64,000 bases of DNA from Lampris incognitus (GCF_029633865.1 NC_079224.1:22572404-22636403); one strand, 5' to 3'; positions 48,329-59,607 are shown, numbered from the stretch's first letter. A program made the numbers and translations. Notes: generated by a model from the letters alone, not told the origin.

Positions 48329-48801
48329 TGTGGCGAATACCGAGCTAGATTGTCGGGACAGGGGCTGTTGTCAGGGTTACTAGAGAGGGAAGCTGCTATT
48401 GGATGGGGGGCACGCGCTGTCGCGGGGATAGCCAGCTTGACCCAGGAGCGTAGGCAGTTGTTATCTGGAATCCTACAAGTATAGACGCGAGTCGAGCTGC
48501 TCCTCCCGTCTATGCCGGGACCCGCCAGGTTACAGCCCCAAGCAAACCCCTATACCAGCAAAGAGCCAGAGAGACAGAGTGATCAGCTAGACCCCCTTTC
48601 GTCGCTGAACACCAAAAGGGTGAGTCTACAAACATAAAGTTAACGTGACGCTACCGAGCGTCAGGACAGCAGGTTAGCATAGCGCGGTCGCTAGCCGCTA
48701 TTGCTAGCTAACAGTAGCTAACGGCCACCCGGTCTGTCGCGGCATCGTGTATTCGCCCACGCCACTCGTCAACACTGAGGTGTAAATATCAGCCCGCGAC
48801 A
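48329..48801 (+). repeat. Gypsy D 3' LTR
   Basis: 473-bp TG..CA repeat following a G-tract, flanked on the right by ATAC. Confidence 0.94.
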
Positions 48802-48805
48802 ATAC

Positions 48806-49724
48806 CTATGGGCAATTTAGATTCCCCAGTTATTTTACCATGCACAACTTTGGAGAGACATGCCACACATAGTAGGGAGGTTAAGCGCAAAAGATAGGAT
48901 GTTGACTTCAAGTCATGATGCAAAGGTCCCCTTTGGTATAGAAGTACCTTAGGGCCATAGAAATGTATCCAAAGACACAAGTGAGATCACCCTTTGTATC
49001 TGAAATACAAGCGTTTTTTTTTCAAAATGGCCGCTGAATGCGCCGACAATACACCAGACCTGATATCTTTGTTTCCGTTATAGCTATAATGACAAAATAG
49101 GTGGCAATTTTACATTTTTTGGGGTCAAGGAATCCAGTTAAATTGGTTTCAAGGCTAAAAAACCCCCCAATAGTTTTCTCCTTTCCATGACAATGGCGGG
49201 GGGGGGGGGGGGTGTGCGCAAATTTAATTAAAAAAAACAAGCGTTGTCAGGGTGACTTTCCATATCTTTTCTTTTAATTTTTTTTATTTTTTTAAGCGGT
49301 GCAGCTACTTCTATACATTACATGTGTCCTTTAGTAGCATGAGATTTAGACTAATCAGGAGTAGCCTATGCAAATCGGTTGCTGCTGCAACAACACATCC
49401 AAGCGCCAGGGGCTGTGACAGCTGTGACAGCTGTTGAAGATCGGAGATGGCAGAAATTTGAGATTAAAGTCAACACTTTGAGGTTTGTATTACCTTCTCA
49501 TTGAGTACAAAACCTTTCTAACATTAGATAACTAATAACTAGCTAGCTAGTAACTAGTTGCTTCATTATTCGATTGTAGCAAGCACATGTTGGTAATACC
49601 TACATGTAGCTAGCTAGTTAGTTAGCTACATTATTTGTTTGATTTTTACTTTTGTGAATGCATGTCATTTATCATCTTATCTATCTCATGATAAGTTTAT
49701 TTCTCATTTCAGATTGGTACTTGG
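48806..49724. other. Spacer, possible exon remnant at its right edge
   Basis: Mostly unassigned. A G-run (49198-49212) and a direct repeat of AGCTGTGACAGCTGTGACAG (49409-49428) are visible. A pyrimidine-rich stretch ending TTCTCATTTCAG (49700-49711) resembles a splice acceptor. It lies just before Gypsy E, and the open frame at 54287 lies just after it. Confidence 0.35.
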
Positions 49725-49907
49725 TGTATTGTAGGTCGCAGTATCACGAGGAGGCACGATTTGAGTTTACTGGTTTAATAGAGAACGACTGGTACATGGG
49801 AATACTACAGTCAGATGCGCTGTCGCTACACTCAATGCCCTCCAGCGGCAACGCAGCATTTATAGGCCACTGTATTAATGCGAACAATAAAGTAATCCCA
49901 CTACACA
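49725..49907 (-). repeat. Gypsy E 3' LTR
   Basis: 183 bp. Compared with the 5' copy it differs at roughly ten positions by eye, so this element is older than Gypsy B. Confidence 0.92.
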
Positions 49908-50359
49908 TCTCCTTTCCTTTGAGTCCTTGAGACAGTGCTTTCTATATGAACATATTATAAGGAAACCTTTTGTTAAAGTTAACTTAGGAAACATTTCAAA
50001 ATGATTGCGTTTCCAAACTGAACATCATCAAGTCATTAAACAAGAATTAGTCCTACTCTAAGATGATCTGTGTAGACTGCCAGTCACCAGCACAGTTGCA
50101 GTGGATTATTCTGCCACTCAATGCATACTGTGTACTATTCTGGAACAAAGTCTAAATCTTTCTGGGGGTCTAACAACTCGGCCACGAGATGTCATTTTCT
50201 CTTGGGCTTGTGGTGCCTCTGCTGCAGCAGGCAGATCCTCGTGGGAAGCAGCTAGGTCTGGTTGTCGTTGGCAGCAGGTGGGTGTGGTACATCGCTTTCA
50301 TGTTGTCCTTCAGATGGAAGCGCGGCAGTGCTAGTGATTGGTTTCAGGTGACGTCGGTT

Positions 50360-52943
50360 TCAGTGAAGGACCCCTCTATCTGTCTGTACAAGGTAAGACC
50401 TAGGTGTGTCACATTGTCGTGTGACTGTTGCATTTCTCACCCATCCCTGCTCATTGTCCAGCTTTACAGCCACTCTGGCACCCGGATGGAGTATTGGTAA
50501 GTCTCTGACATTGTTTCTCCTATTGTAGTTACGTCTGTAGCTTTGTTTTGCCCTTTCATCAGCTTGTCTCACCTGCTCAAAGTCTGGCCATGCCGGCTGT
50601 AGGTTTGACTTGAGTGTGGGGACCGTTGTCTTGATTTGCCTGCCCAGCATGAGTTGTGCTGGGCTCACTCCAGTGGCTTGAAGTGGTGTTGCTCTGTAGC
50701 TCATCAGAACTGTGAAGGGGTCAGGCTGTTTCAGGATCTTTTTCGCTGTCTGCACCGCCCTTTCTGCCTCTCCATTGGATTGAGCATAGTGGGGACTCGA
50801 GGTGATGTGCTGGAAATCAAAGTCAGTAGCAAACTGGTCAAAGGCTTGTCCAGTGAACTGTGGGCCGTTAGCTGTTACAAGAACATCAGGGCATCCCCAG
50901 CGTGAAAACATGTTCTTTAAGCGTGCTCTAGTAGTCTCTCCTGACAGGTTCTGTAGGTAGGCTATTTCTATATATCTGGAAAAGTAATCTACAACTACCA
51001 AGTAATGTTTCTTGTCCACCTCACAGATGTCTGCAGCTACCCTCTCCCAGGGGCGGTTTGGTAATGGAGTTGTCATGAGAGGTTCTCTCCTTTGACTTGG
51101 CCTTGACTCTTGACAGTGTCTGCAACTACTGACCATGTTCTCAATATCTTTCCCTATCCCAAGCCACCAGACACTTGGTCGGGCATGCTCCCTGCATTTA
51201 ACGATGCCCTGGTGGCCATCATGAATGCGCTGCAGTATTTCTCTGCACATAGCTCGCGGCACGACTGTTCTTTCTCCGTGTAACAACAGGTCTTGGGAGT
51301 AAGAGAGGTGCTGTTGTGCGGTGTAGTATGGTTTTACCTGGTGGATGTCAGCTGCGTGTCTGGGCCACCCAGCACACACGTACTGCTTCACCATCTGTAG
51401 TTCCTCATCTTGCTCGGTCTGCTCTTTGACCATGTCTAGGTTTGTGGGTGATATGGGCCACGCAGTGTGGACTGCCTCCTCAACTGCCCCGATGTCGCTG
51501 ATGAGCTCTGTGATCTCTTGGGTGACTGCCGGTCTTGGATGTCTGGAGAGAGTGTCAGCAACAACCAGCAGCTTGCCTGGAACATATTCTGCCGTTGGAT
51601 TGAACCGCATCATCCTCATAAGTAGCCTCTGACAGTGTAATGGCACTGAATCAAGGTCTTTGTTGTTGAACAGTGGTACGAGTGGTTTATGGTCTGTGTG
51701 AAGGGTAAAGCTATCTAAACCATAGAGGAACCTAGAGAACTTTTCACATGCCCACACAGCTGCCAAACATTCTTTTTTCTATTTGTGCATAGTGCACCTC
51801 TGTGTCCGTGAGGGTTCGTGAGCAATATGCTACTGGCTTTAACTGTCCATCGTGGTCCTGTAGTAAACCCCCCCTAGGCCGTGGCTACTAGCATCAGCAC
51901 TGACTATTGTGGGCTTGGTGGTATCATAGAAGGCTAACACTGGTGCTTCTGAGATGAGTAGCTTCACCTTTCTGAAGGCCTCGTCTTGTACTGCACTCCA
52001 GACCCATGCCGTGTCGCCTCTCAGTAGGTTGTTGAGTGGTTTTGTCACTTCCGATAGATGTGGAAGGTACCTGCCCAGGTAGTGGACCATCCCTAGCACC
52101 CGTCTGAGTTCTGTGGTGTTCCTTGGTGGCTCCAGCTGTGTGATGGCCTCGACCTTCGCTGTGTCTGGACGGACCCCATCCTTGTCTATGATGTGTCCTA
52201 GGTAGCGGAACAGTGTCTGGCGCAGGATACATTTCTCGTTGTTGAGCTGTAATCCTGCCTCTTTGAGCATGTTCTGAAGTCTTTGCTCATGTTTCTCTGG
52301 CGTGTTTGCATATACCAGGATGTCATCCATGAAGACGACGACACCTTCCTGGTGCTGCAGAACCTTTGACATTTCTCGTTGGAATATTTCTGGAGCACTA
52401 GTAATACCGAATGGGACCCAATGGAAAAAGTACCTTCCAAATGGTGTGATGAAAGTAGTGAGCTTGGCGCTTTCTTCATCTAGTGGCAGTTGCCAGAAGC
52501 CACTGGCTGCATCTAAGAGTGAGAACACCTGTGTATTGGCTAGCTCTGGAAGAATGTCGTCCATGGTAGGTAGGACGTACTTCTCTCTTGAAGTCAACAC
52601 AGATTTTCACCTCTCTGTTCTTCTTTGGGACAGGAACCATGGCTGCACACCAAGGTGTTGGCTCTTGGATATCCTCTATCACGCCACTTTTAACCATCCT
52701 GTCCAGCTCCTTTTTCACTTTAGGAAGCATGTGTACCGAGACACGCCAAGATGTATTGACACTATACGGCTCAGCATCTTCTTTCAGGCTTATCTTGATT
52801 GGCTCTATCTTTAAGAGACCTATCTGGGGTGGGGAAGCACTACTGAGCTCCTCTACTCTTTTCACTAAGCCCATGGCAACTGCTATGTTCCTGCCTAGCA
52901 GATTGTTAACATTTGACCCTGTTATCACATATACTGTAAACAT
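50360..52943 (-). pseudogene. Gypsy E pol: RT-RH-INT with two frameshifts
   Basis: The first piece (52943-52590) has VKKELDRMVKSGVIEDIQEP and KICVDF. After a frameshift near 52590 come YVLPTMDDILPEL, LLDAASGFWQLPL, VFMDDILVYA (near 52310) and RNase [12 protein letters not shown] (near 51880). After another frameshift near 51840-51770: [23 protein letters not shown], integrase zinc region (HDGHQG..C..C near 51220-51110) and core DICEVDKKHYLVVVDYFSRY. VTANGPQF replaces the usual TDNG (catalytic D to A, near 50880). AEAERAV-type E block follows near 50770. The C-terminus reaches about 50360. Confidence 0.88.
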
Positions 52944-52946
52944 AAA

Positions 52947-54038
52947 CTAGCGGCCTTTTACTCTGGTTGTGACTGTGAACTGCCCTACACACATCAGTTT
53001 GCCTCCTGGGCTCACTAGGTTGGCCGTAGCATTCTGCAGTTGGGGTTTGTGTTTTAGGCTTTGAAAGGTGCTTTCAGATATGATGGTCGCGTCAGCTCCC
53101 GTGTCGATTTTAAAGTTTACATTAGTCCCTTTTATTGGCAGCTTCACAGTCCATGCTTTGTCTGAGTCAGTTTGGTTTATCTCTCCTAGAAAATGTCTCA
53201 CTTCTACCTCCTCTTGCGGTGTAGTTACTTCATTGACCACACGGGTGAGACATACTGCAGCATAATGGCCTATCTTTCTACAGTTTCTACATTCTACATT
53301 TCTGGCAGGACAAAAGTCTGCTTTTCCATGAGGTCTGCCACATCTGTTACACTTGTATCCGTTTGTGTTACCTCTTGTTCCTTGTGCATTTGTGGCTCTT
53401 CTTTGTCCAGTCCTGTCGTAGCCTGCTGTTCTCCCTCTCTCACCACCACGGGGTGTGTATCTGCTGCTAGCCACTTCGTCTAGCTGTGTGCTACAGTTAG
53501 CTGCAGCTCCTTGCTCGCTAACATGACTCTTCACTTGCTCTGACTGCCTCACTAGCTCGACTGCTTTGTTTAGAGTCAAATCCGGCATCAACTGTAATTT
53601 CTCTGACAGCTCTCTGTCTAATATCCCTACGACCAGTCTGTCTCGGATATTCTCCTCCTTTACAGCTGCGAATGAACATGTGGATGCCAGCTTATGCAAA
53701 CTCCTAATATACTCTTCTGCAGACTCACCCTGCCTTTGCATCCGCTGGTGAAACTTGGCGCATTCGTGAATAACATTGACTTTGGGCACAAAATAATTTT
53801 CTAGTTTCTGTAACACCATTTCATAATCATCTTCCTTTTCATCCGCTCCGAACGTGAACGTCTTGTAGACTTGTTCAGCCTCTTTGCCCAACGAATATAG
53901 CAATGTACTGACTTGTGCCTCTCCGTCTTTCTTACGGAGCTCCGTTGCAGTCCTGTAATGTTTGAAGCGTTGGCGCCACTCCGGCCATTGTTCTGGGTGA
54001 GTTAAATCAAAGTTTTCTGGTGGTGAGAATTTCGCCAT
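52947..54038 (-). CDS. Gypsy E gag-protease ORF
   Basis: Open for 363 codons from MAKFSPPENFDL at 54038; the frame is also open into the LTR. Capsid: EQWPEWRQRFKHYRTATEL and KVNVIHECAKFHQRMQ. Two zinc knuckles, CNRCGRPHGKADFC and CRNCRKIGHYAAVC (near 53350-53270). Then retropepsin FKIDTGADATIIS (near 53110) and SPGGKLMCVGQF. It ends in a TAG at 52947-52949 that is in frame with the following RT segment, so that stop is either a nonsense mutation or a readthrough point. Confidence 0.85.
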   Translation of the reverse strand: MAKFSPPENFDLTHPEQWPEWRQRFKHYRTATELRKKDGEAQVSTLLYSLGKEAEQVYKTFTFGADEKEDDYEMVLQKLENYFVPKVNVIHECAKFHQRMQRQGESAEEYIRSLHKLASTCSFAAVKEENIRDRLVVGILDRELSEKLQLMPDLTLNKAVELVRQSEQVKSHVSEQGAAANCSTQLDEVASSRYTPRGGERGRTAGYDRTGQRRATNAQGTRGNTNGYKCNRCGRPHGKADFCPARNVECRNCRKIGHYAAVCLTRVVNEVTTPQEEVEVRHFLGEINQTDSDKAWTVKLPIKGTNVNFKIDTGADATIISESTFQSLKHKPQLQNATANLVSPGGKLMCVGQFTVTTRVKGR

Positions 54039-54087
54039 TTCGTCCGATTGTCTTCTGTGGCTATGGATACGTAGACTTCTGACACCA

Positions 54088-54270
54088 TGTATTGTAGGTG
54101 GCAGTATCACGAGGAGGCAAGATATAAGTTTACTGGTTTAATAGAGAACGACTGGTACATGGGAATACTACAATCAGATGCGCTGTCACTACACTCAATG
54201 CCCTCTAGCGGCAACGTAGCATTTATAGGCCACTGTATTAATGCGAACAATAAAGTAGTCCCACAACACA
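54088..54270 (-). repeat. Gypsy E 5' LTR
   Basis: 183 bp, with a TATA-like CCTATAAATG on the minus strand near 54225. Confidence 0.92.
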
Positions 54271-54286
54271 CTTAGATGTTGCCATC

Positions 54287-54658
54287 ATGGAAACTCGTGA
54301 CTGGAGTTTATGCTTCATATGTAAATCCAGCCTACAGAAAAGCAATGAAAAGGCTTTAGATCCCTCATCATCTGTAAAACTGAGAAAAAATCCTGAAAGA
54401 CTTAGTGCATGTTACAAAAAAGTTACAGATAATATCCAGGAGCTGAAGGGATTAGGTGATTTGCCTGATTTTATAGTAGTGGATAACAGCAGGATTGGGA
54501 TTGATGCTAGGCCATCCTCCTGTGGGTTAACAGTGCTGACAAAAAGCCACTTCTTTCCTTTATATTGTGGTTATCCATTATTTTATCTAACGACATCATC
54601 TTTAGTAAATGGTGGACCCACTGTCATCCCTGCCACTGGGTTAAATTTTAACTCCTAG
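54287..54658 (+). CDS. Unidentified open frame, possible exon
   Basis: 123 codons starting METRDWSLCFICKSSLQKSN, with RLSACYKKVTDNIQELKGLG and LPDFIVVDNSRIG. The W..CFIC opening with later C is reminiscent of cysteine-bearing N-termini of uncharacterised teleost proteins, some linked to mobile elements. I cannot name it. It starts 16 bases after Gypsy E's right LTR. Removing Gypsy E would place it about 25 bases after an acceptor-like TTTCAG at 49706-49711. It ends without a recognisable domain. Confidence 0.35.
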   Translation: METRDWSLCFICKSSLQKSNEKALDPSSSVKLRKNPERLSACYKKVTDNIQELKGLGDLPDFIVVDNSRIGIDARPSSCGLTVLTKSHFFPLYCGYPLFYLTTSSLVNGGPTVIPATGLNFNS

Positions 54659-55100
54659 AGCCTGTCTGTGCTGATCAATATTTCAACATCCTGAACTCTG
54701 ATCCCAGCGGTGCACAAAATCATTGTGAACGATCTGAAGTCCCAACAGCTGTCCTTCAGTTTGTAAGTTAAAGAGCTTTTTGCCAGAGAGGGTGAGTATG
54801 CTTGATGGTGCATCTATAATTCAATATAGTTATTTGATAGTGATAAATTCAATTATCATTATTGAATAGAGGGCATTTGTCTGGTTCACAAAGATGGGAT
54901 TAACCTTTGCAACTTTATTCATATTTTTTTAAGTCTGGGTTTAAGCTTTAGCTGCGTGTGTCTCAGGGCTTTTTGTAATGAAGCATATAACATAAAAACA
55001 TCGCCTTGCCTAAAACTTTAAATTCACAACAATAACATTGACGTACGGTATGCCGCAACACAAGGGTGTTATGATCCCATTATAAATCTGTTATCATCTT
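54659..55100. other. Spacer, nothing recognised
   Basis: AT-rich, no gene or repeat recognised. Confidence 0.4.
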
Positions 55101-55370
55101 TTAATGTTGTTTGTATTCTTTAAATGGTGTAAACACAACATCCATTGCATGTTGTCCATCTTGGGAGAGACATCCCTCCTCTGTTGCTCTCCCTGAGGTT
55201 TCTTCCTATTTTTTTCTCCCTGTTAAAGGGTTTCTTTTTTTTTTTAGGGAATTGTTCCTTAATCTAATGCGAGGGTCTAAGGACAGGATGTTGTGTTGCT
55301 GTAAAGCCCCTTGAGGCAAATTTGTAATTGTGATATTGGGCTATACAAGTAAAATTGAATTGACTTATGA
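55101..55370 (+). repeat. LINE 3'-end fragment
   Basis: CTCCCTGAGGTTTCTTCCTA, a T-run, GGACAGGATGTTGTGTTGCT and a TATACAAGTAAAATTGAATT end form a very common fish retroposon 3' UTR, probably of a CR1/L2/Rex1-type LINE. Family named from memory only. Confidence 0.6.
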
Positions 55371-55716
55371 TCAGAAAAAATAATTTCTGAGTAATTCAAA
55401 TTGTTGAATTGACCAAGTAAATGTGAGTATTTTTAAGATGTTCTACTTATTCAGAAATAACTTTGCATTTGTAAATACATTTGAGTATATGTGTGTTTGT
55501 GTGGATTTGTGTGTGGGTGTGTATGTGTGTATGTACGTGTGTTTCATCTGTTTGTTCACTGTGGAGAAACAGTTTCCCGTCAGTAGGATTGTTTATTCCT
55601 CCACATCTTTCTCAACCATTGTGGAGAAATGCCCTTGACAATGATTAACAGGTTTGATCTGGAAAAAAAATAAACAAACTTGTGCTTCTCTGTAGATTGA
55701 CTAAACTGCGACTGAG

Positions 55717-55774
55717 ATGTTCCTCAGATATCTTGGTTTGGTTCTGCTGCTTCCCTTTCCTGAGGCAGTAAACG
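55717..55774 (+). CDS. Sushi-domain gene, exon 1 (signal peptide)
   Basis: ATG at 55717 begins MFLRYLGLVLLLPFPEAVN, a hydrophobic signal peptide directing secretion. The exon ends at 55774 with donor GTGAGT, phase 1. A T- and A-rich leader with in-frame stops precedes it. Together with the following CCP exons it forms the start of a secreted complement-regulator-like protein (CFH/CFHR family or other sushi protein). No clear TATA box or CpG island is visible upstream. The true 5' UTR may include another exon. Confidence 0.85.
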
Positions 55775-55863
55775 GTGAGTGAGCTGAATTGTTATGTGAT
55801 CAAATCCTGCCCTTTAGCTTAAAGAAAAAGCTTAGTTTTTGCTTTCTCATTGTTATTTTTCAG

Positions 55864-56055
55864 CGCACGACGGGACAGGGCCATGTAATCCACCCACACT
55901 GAAAGGTGGTTACTTTGTCCCCCACCAAGTGAATTATAAAAATGAATCACAGATCACATATGCCTGCGATAAAGGACTTAAACCAGCGGTGGAAGGGTGG
56001 TGGGCCACAATCAAATGTCAAAATGGCGAATGGTCACATGAGCCACAGTGTGTAG
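55864..56055 (+). CDS. Sushi-domain gene, exon 2 (CCP1)
   Basis: Acceptor TTTTTCAG at 55856-55863, donor GTAAGT at 56056, phase 1-1, 192 bp. It codes one complete CCP/sushi module with the four cysteines in GPCNPP, YACDKG, IKCQNG and PQCV, and the conserved tryptophan in GEWS. CCP modules bind C3b, heparin or other partners. This one looks intact, with no stop or odd residue. The next exon is 7.1 kb away across a transposon-filled intron. Confidence 0.92.
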
Positions 56056-56130
56056 GTAAGTAAACTAATAACATATACTCTGTCTTATGCAAATTATGTC
56101 AAAGGACACAGATATGTCTTGCATTCTTAA

Positions 56131-57220
56131 AAGGACAGTTCACCCCAAAATCAAAAACATATGTTTTTCCTCTTACCTGTACTGCTGTTTCTCCATCTAG
56201 ATCATTTTGGGGTGACTTGCCGAATTTTGGAGATATCGGCTGTAGAGATGGCTGCATTTTCTCAAATATAATGGAACTGGATGGCACTTGGCTTGTGTTG
56301 CTCAAAGCACCAAAAAAGGAAAAAAATGCATTGTCTTTCCAAAAATAATGACCCGGTTCATTCATTCATTATCCAAACTGCTTATCCTTTCTCGGGGTCG
56401 TGGGGATGCTGGAGCCTACCCCAGCTGTCATTAGGTGGCATGCGGTTACTCAAGATAATCCACAGGCCTTGTGATGAGTTTCATGTAGGTGAAGTTCAAT
56501 CTAACAAAATAGTTCCTACATGAAACTGCTCACAACAAGGTCTGTGCATTATCTCCGCGGTGGTGCAGCGGTCTAAGCATCGGCTTTGTGTCGATGTAGT
56601 TGCCCACCGGGAACCGGGTTTTGCGCCTCGGTCTCGCCAGATCCAACTATGGCCGCAGTCATTGAAGCAGCAACATTGGCAAATGCTGCTTCGGGAGGGG
56701 GAAGGAGTCAGCTTGTATTCGTCACATGATATACATCTTTGTGTGTGCCGGGAAAACAGGTGTTGGCTTGGTTTGCCTTGTCACGGAGGTGGCGAGGCAG
56801 TTCCTTCGACACTGCCGTTCGGAGAGATGCAGTTGGCGAATGCATACAGTACGAGGGTGGGTGTTTGGTCTAGAATAGGGATCAATTGGCCAATAAATTG
56901 GGAGAAAAAAGGGGAAAATCAGAAATGAATAATAAAAAAAAGGTCTGTGGATTATCTTGAGCAACCAGGTCATGATTTCTGGAAAGAGACATTGCTGTTG
57001 AGTTTTTCAAATTATTATTATTTTTATTTTTTTTTTGGCGCTTTGATCAACACAAGCTGAGTGCCATCATCCACTTTCATTATATTCAAGAGAAGGCAGA
57101 CATCTCTATGGCCGATATCTCCAAAACTTGGCAACTCTCACCAAAACGATCTAGATAGATAAATAGCAGTATAGGTAAGAGGAAAAATATGCATTATTCA
57201 TTTTGGGGTGAACTGTCCAT
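56131..57220. mobile_element. Palindromic TTAA-type MITE in sushi-gene intron
   Basis: Outer ends AAGGACAGTTCACCCCAAAA and its complement (TTTTGGGGTGAACTGTCC) are flanked by TTAA (56127-56130, 57221-57224). Inverted similarity extends about 230 bp inward on each side, followed by inner arms near 56445-56490 and 56505-56550. TTAA duplication suggests a Kolobok or piggyBac source. No transposase is encoded. A SINE lies inside (56555-56939). Confidence 0.88.
56555..56939 (+). mobile_element. tRNA-derived SINE, family B, copy 1
   Basis: CCGCGGTGGTGCAGCGGTCT head, then a distinct body and tail GATCAATTGGCCAATAAATT. An 18-bp duplication AAGGTCTGTG-C/G-ATTATCT flanks it (56537-56554, 56940-56957). 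The tail resembles SINE family A's (AATTGGCC..A.AATTGGGGAGAAAA), although the heads differ. Confidence 0.9.
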
Positions 57221-57351
57221 TTAAACTGTGACCTTTTATGTGTTTCTTTCATTTCTTTTATATTACTTTGAAGGCGATCCTGAAAACAGATTTGTGATAA
57301 ACTGCAAGTTTGTGTCCAAATATGCTCATAACGTTAACCATAGATATAAAC

Positions 57352-57390
57352 ATAGATAGATAAATAGATAGATACCTAGATAGATAGGTT
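57352..57390. repeat. (ATAG)n microsatellite
   Basis: Interrupted GATA/ATAG repeats. Confidence 0.85.
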
Positions 57391-57464
57391 TAAAGAGTAA
57401 CCAAAACCTATGCCATTATAGTGAGTTTGCTGACATTTACAGATTAAAAACTTGTGAAGGTTAA

Positions 57465-57928
57465 GCATCCGGGTAGCATAGTGGTCTTATTCTGTTGCCT
57501 ACCAACATGAGGATTGCCGGTTTGAATCCCCGTGTTGCCTCCGCCTTGGTCGGGCATCCCTGCAAATACAATCGGCCGTGTCTGCGGGTGGGAAGCCGGA
57601 TGTGGGTATGTGTCCTGGTCACTGCACTAGCACCTCCTCTGGTCGGTTGGGGTGCCTGTTCAGGGGGAAGGGGGAACTGGGGGGAATAGCGTGATCCTCC
57701 CACGCGCTATGTCCCCCTGGCGAAACTCCTCACTGTTAGGTGAAAAGAAGCATCTAGCTACTCCACATGTATCAGAGGAGGCATGTGGTAGTCTGCAGCC
57801 CTCCCCAGATGGGCAAAGGTGGTGGAGCAGCAACCGGGATGGTGCAGAAGAGTTGGGTAATTGGCCAGATACAACTGGGGAGAAAAAGTGGGAAAATCCT
57901 CCCCTTCCCCCAAAAAGAGAAAAAAACA
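57465..57928 (+). mobile_element. tRNA-derived SINE, family A, copy 7
   Basis: Full-length copy with head GCATCCGGGTAGCATAGTGG, B-box GGTTTGAATCCC (57519-57530) and tail near 57855. Exact 12-bp duplications TGTGAAGGTTAA flank it (57453-57464, 57929-57940). Confidence 0.92.
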
Positions 57929-58765
57929 TGTGAAGGTTAAAAAAATAGCAGGTTGGCTGGTCTTGGTTCTTTGTGATGTTAGCATAGCAGCATAAACACA
58001 GTTGCAAATAATAACATTAATATATTAATATGTCTTGATGCATGCTCAGTAATCCAGGTAACAAAATCAAAGAAAGTTGAATCAGTTCATCTGGATACAA
58101 CATTTATTGACAGATGCGTTTCATCAGTCAACTAAGTGACATCTTCAGTCTAAACTGACTGCAGGTACCCCCACCCCTTATAAACAATACAGTACAACCA
58201 AAGACTGAAACCAACGACCAGTTTCTCATGCAAATATGGGTGTGGTCTTTAATTAGAGTTTCAAAGGCCTTGGGTATAATGTAATGTATACGGAAATGTA
58301 CAACATTACAGTGATTAATATTTACGACAGTGACGTATTGCCAACATGTGCAGTCATGCATTACGTGAGGCAGAACCCGTGAAATCAGTTAGTCAGACTG
58401 TAGTTCACAGTACGGCTGTATGCATTGAACCTGAACTTCTCCAGTAAAGTTCCGTGTTTGTTTAATAAGTTGTCTGCCTATTTGTATTATACACGAGAAC
58501 ATCACATTGGCGACGAGGACAAAATGACGAAGAATGACACACTGCACGCAAGTAAAGAAAAAGAGAGGGAAAATAAACTGAACAAAAACGAAGTGCTAAG
58601 CTAACCAGCAGACAACCACGAGTGGCTAACACAAGACACTGAATGAGTGGCTAGCAAAAGACTGAATTCAAAATGTCACTCGCAAACACCGTCACTTTGC
58701 CAGCTTTCGACACAAAAACGGATCCAAGCTCAGTAGGACCACGCTGGGCCAAATGGGTGCAGAGG

Positions 58766-59122
58766 TTTTAAAATTATTTTATTTATTTGTTTTATTTTAT
58801 TACTTCTTAATTCTTCCACTGCATTTAACCCATCCTAGCTGTGTAGCTAGGAGCAGCGGGCAGCTGCCATGCAGCGCCCAGGGACCAACTCCAGTTCATC
58901 TTGCCTCGGTCAGAGGCACAGACAGGAGTATTAACCCTAACATGCTTGTCTTTTTGATGGTGGAAGAAACCGGAGTACCCGGACAGAACCCACGCAGACG
59001 CGGGGGGAACATGCAAACTCCACACAGAAAGGACCTGGGATGACCGCCCCAAGGTTGAACAACCCCGGGGTTCAAACCTAGGACGTTCTTGCTGTGAGGC
59101 AACAGCGCTAACTACTGCACCC
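58766..59122 (-). mobile_element. tRNA-derived SINE, family C
   Basis: Minus-strand SINE: head near 59115 (complement of TTAGCGCTGTTGCCTCACAG, B-box region 59063-59085), body with complement of AACATGCAAACTCCACACAG (59010-59029), A/T-rich 3' end at 58766-58815. A common fish repeat whose family name I cannot give. Confidence 0.75.
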
Positions 59123-59607
59123 AAATGTACTACTGCCATGAACTTTACAGGTGATGCAAGGCAAAAAGCATTGCTGCTACACTTAGCAGGGGAGCGCATG
59201 CATGACATTTATGACATGCTAGCAGCAGAAGCAGACAAGTTTGCTGAGGTAAAGCAGAAGCTAGGAAAGTACTTCGCGCCTAAACAGAATGTGCAATCAA
59301 TACCAAGTGTACATGTTTAGAAAGGCAGTGCAACTGCCAGTGAAAATTTAGACACATAATGTACAAGGCTAGGTATGCTAGCGAAGAATTGTGAGTTTAA
59401 CGACGTTGACAAGGAGATTAAAGCGCAACTGATTCAAAGCTGCTCTTCAACAAGGCTATGCAGACGAGTGCTTAAGGAGCCTGATAGCAGCCTGGATGAA
59501 CTCCTAGATTACAGGGAGATCGCTGGAACTGTCCGAGCAGCAGGCAGCAGGCATGGAGCAGAGTTTAGCTGCGTCAGTGAACGCAGTGCTTCAGAAGAGG
59601 TGACCAG

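Larger units (their letters stand above)
42112..48801 (+). mobile_element. Gypsy D LTR retrotransposon with nested solo LTR
   Basis: LTRs at 42112-42583 and 48329-48801 (472/473 bp, TGTGGCGAAT..GCGACA) with very few differences. ATAC duplications lie at 42108-42111 and 48802-48805. PBS-like TGGTGTCAGGAAACGG is at 42587. A G-tract polypurine run lies at 48315-48325. A solo LTR interrupts gag (43726-44227), and RNase H plus the integrase zinc region are deleted near 46830. Confidence 0.95.
49725..54270 (-). mobile_element. Gypsy E LTR retrotransposon, few lesions
   Basis: 183-bp LTRs at 49725-49907 and 54088-54270. On the minus strand they run TGTGTTGTGG (or TGTGTAGTGG) to CTACAATACA. PBS-like TGGTGTCAGAAGTC follows (54087 leftward), and a purine tract AAAGGAAAGGAGA precedes the 3' LTR (49908-49920). 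The flanks CTTGG (49720-49724) and CTTAG (54271-54275) are a 5-bp duplication with one change. Confidence 0.94.
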
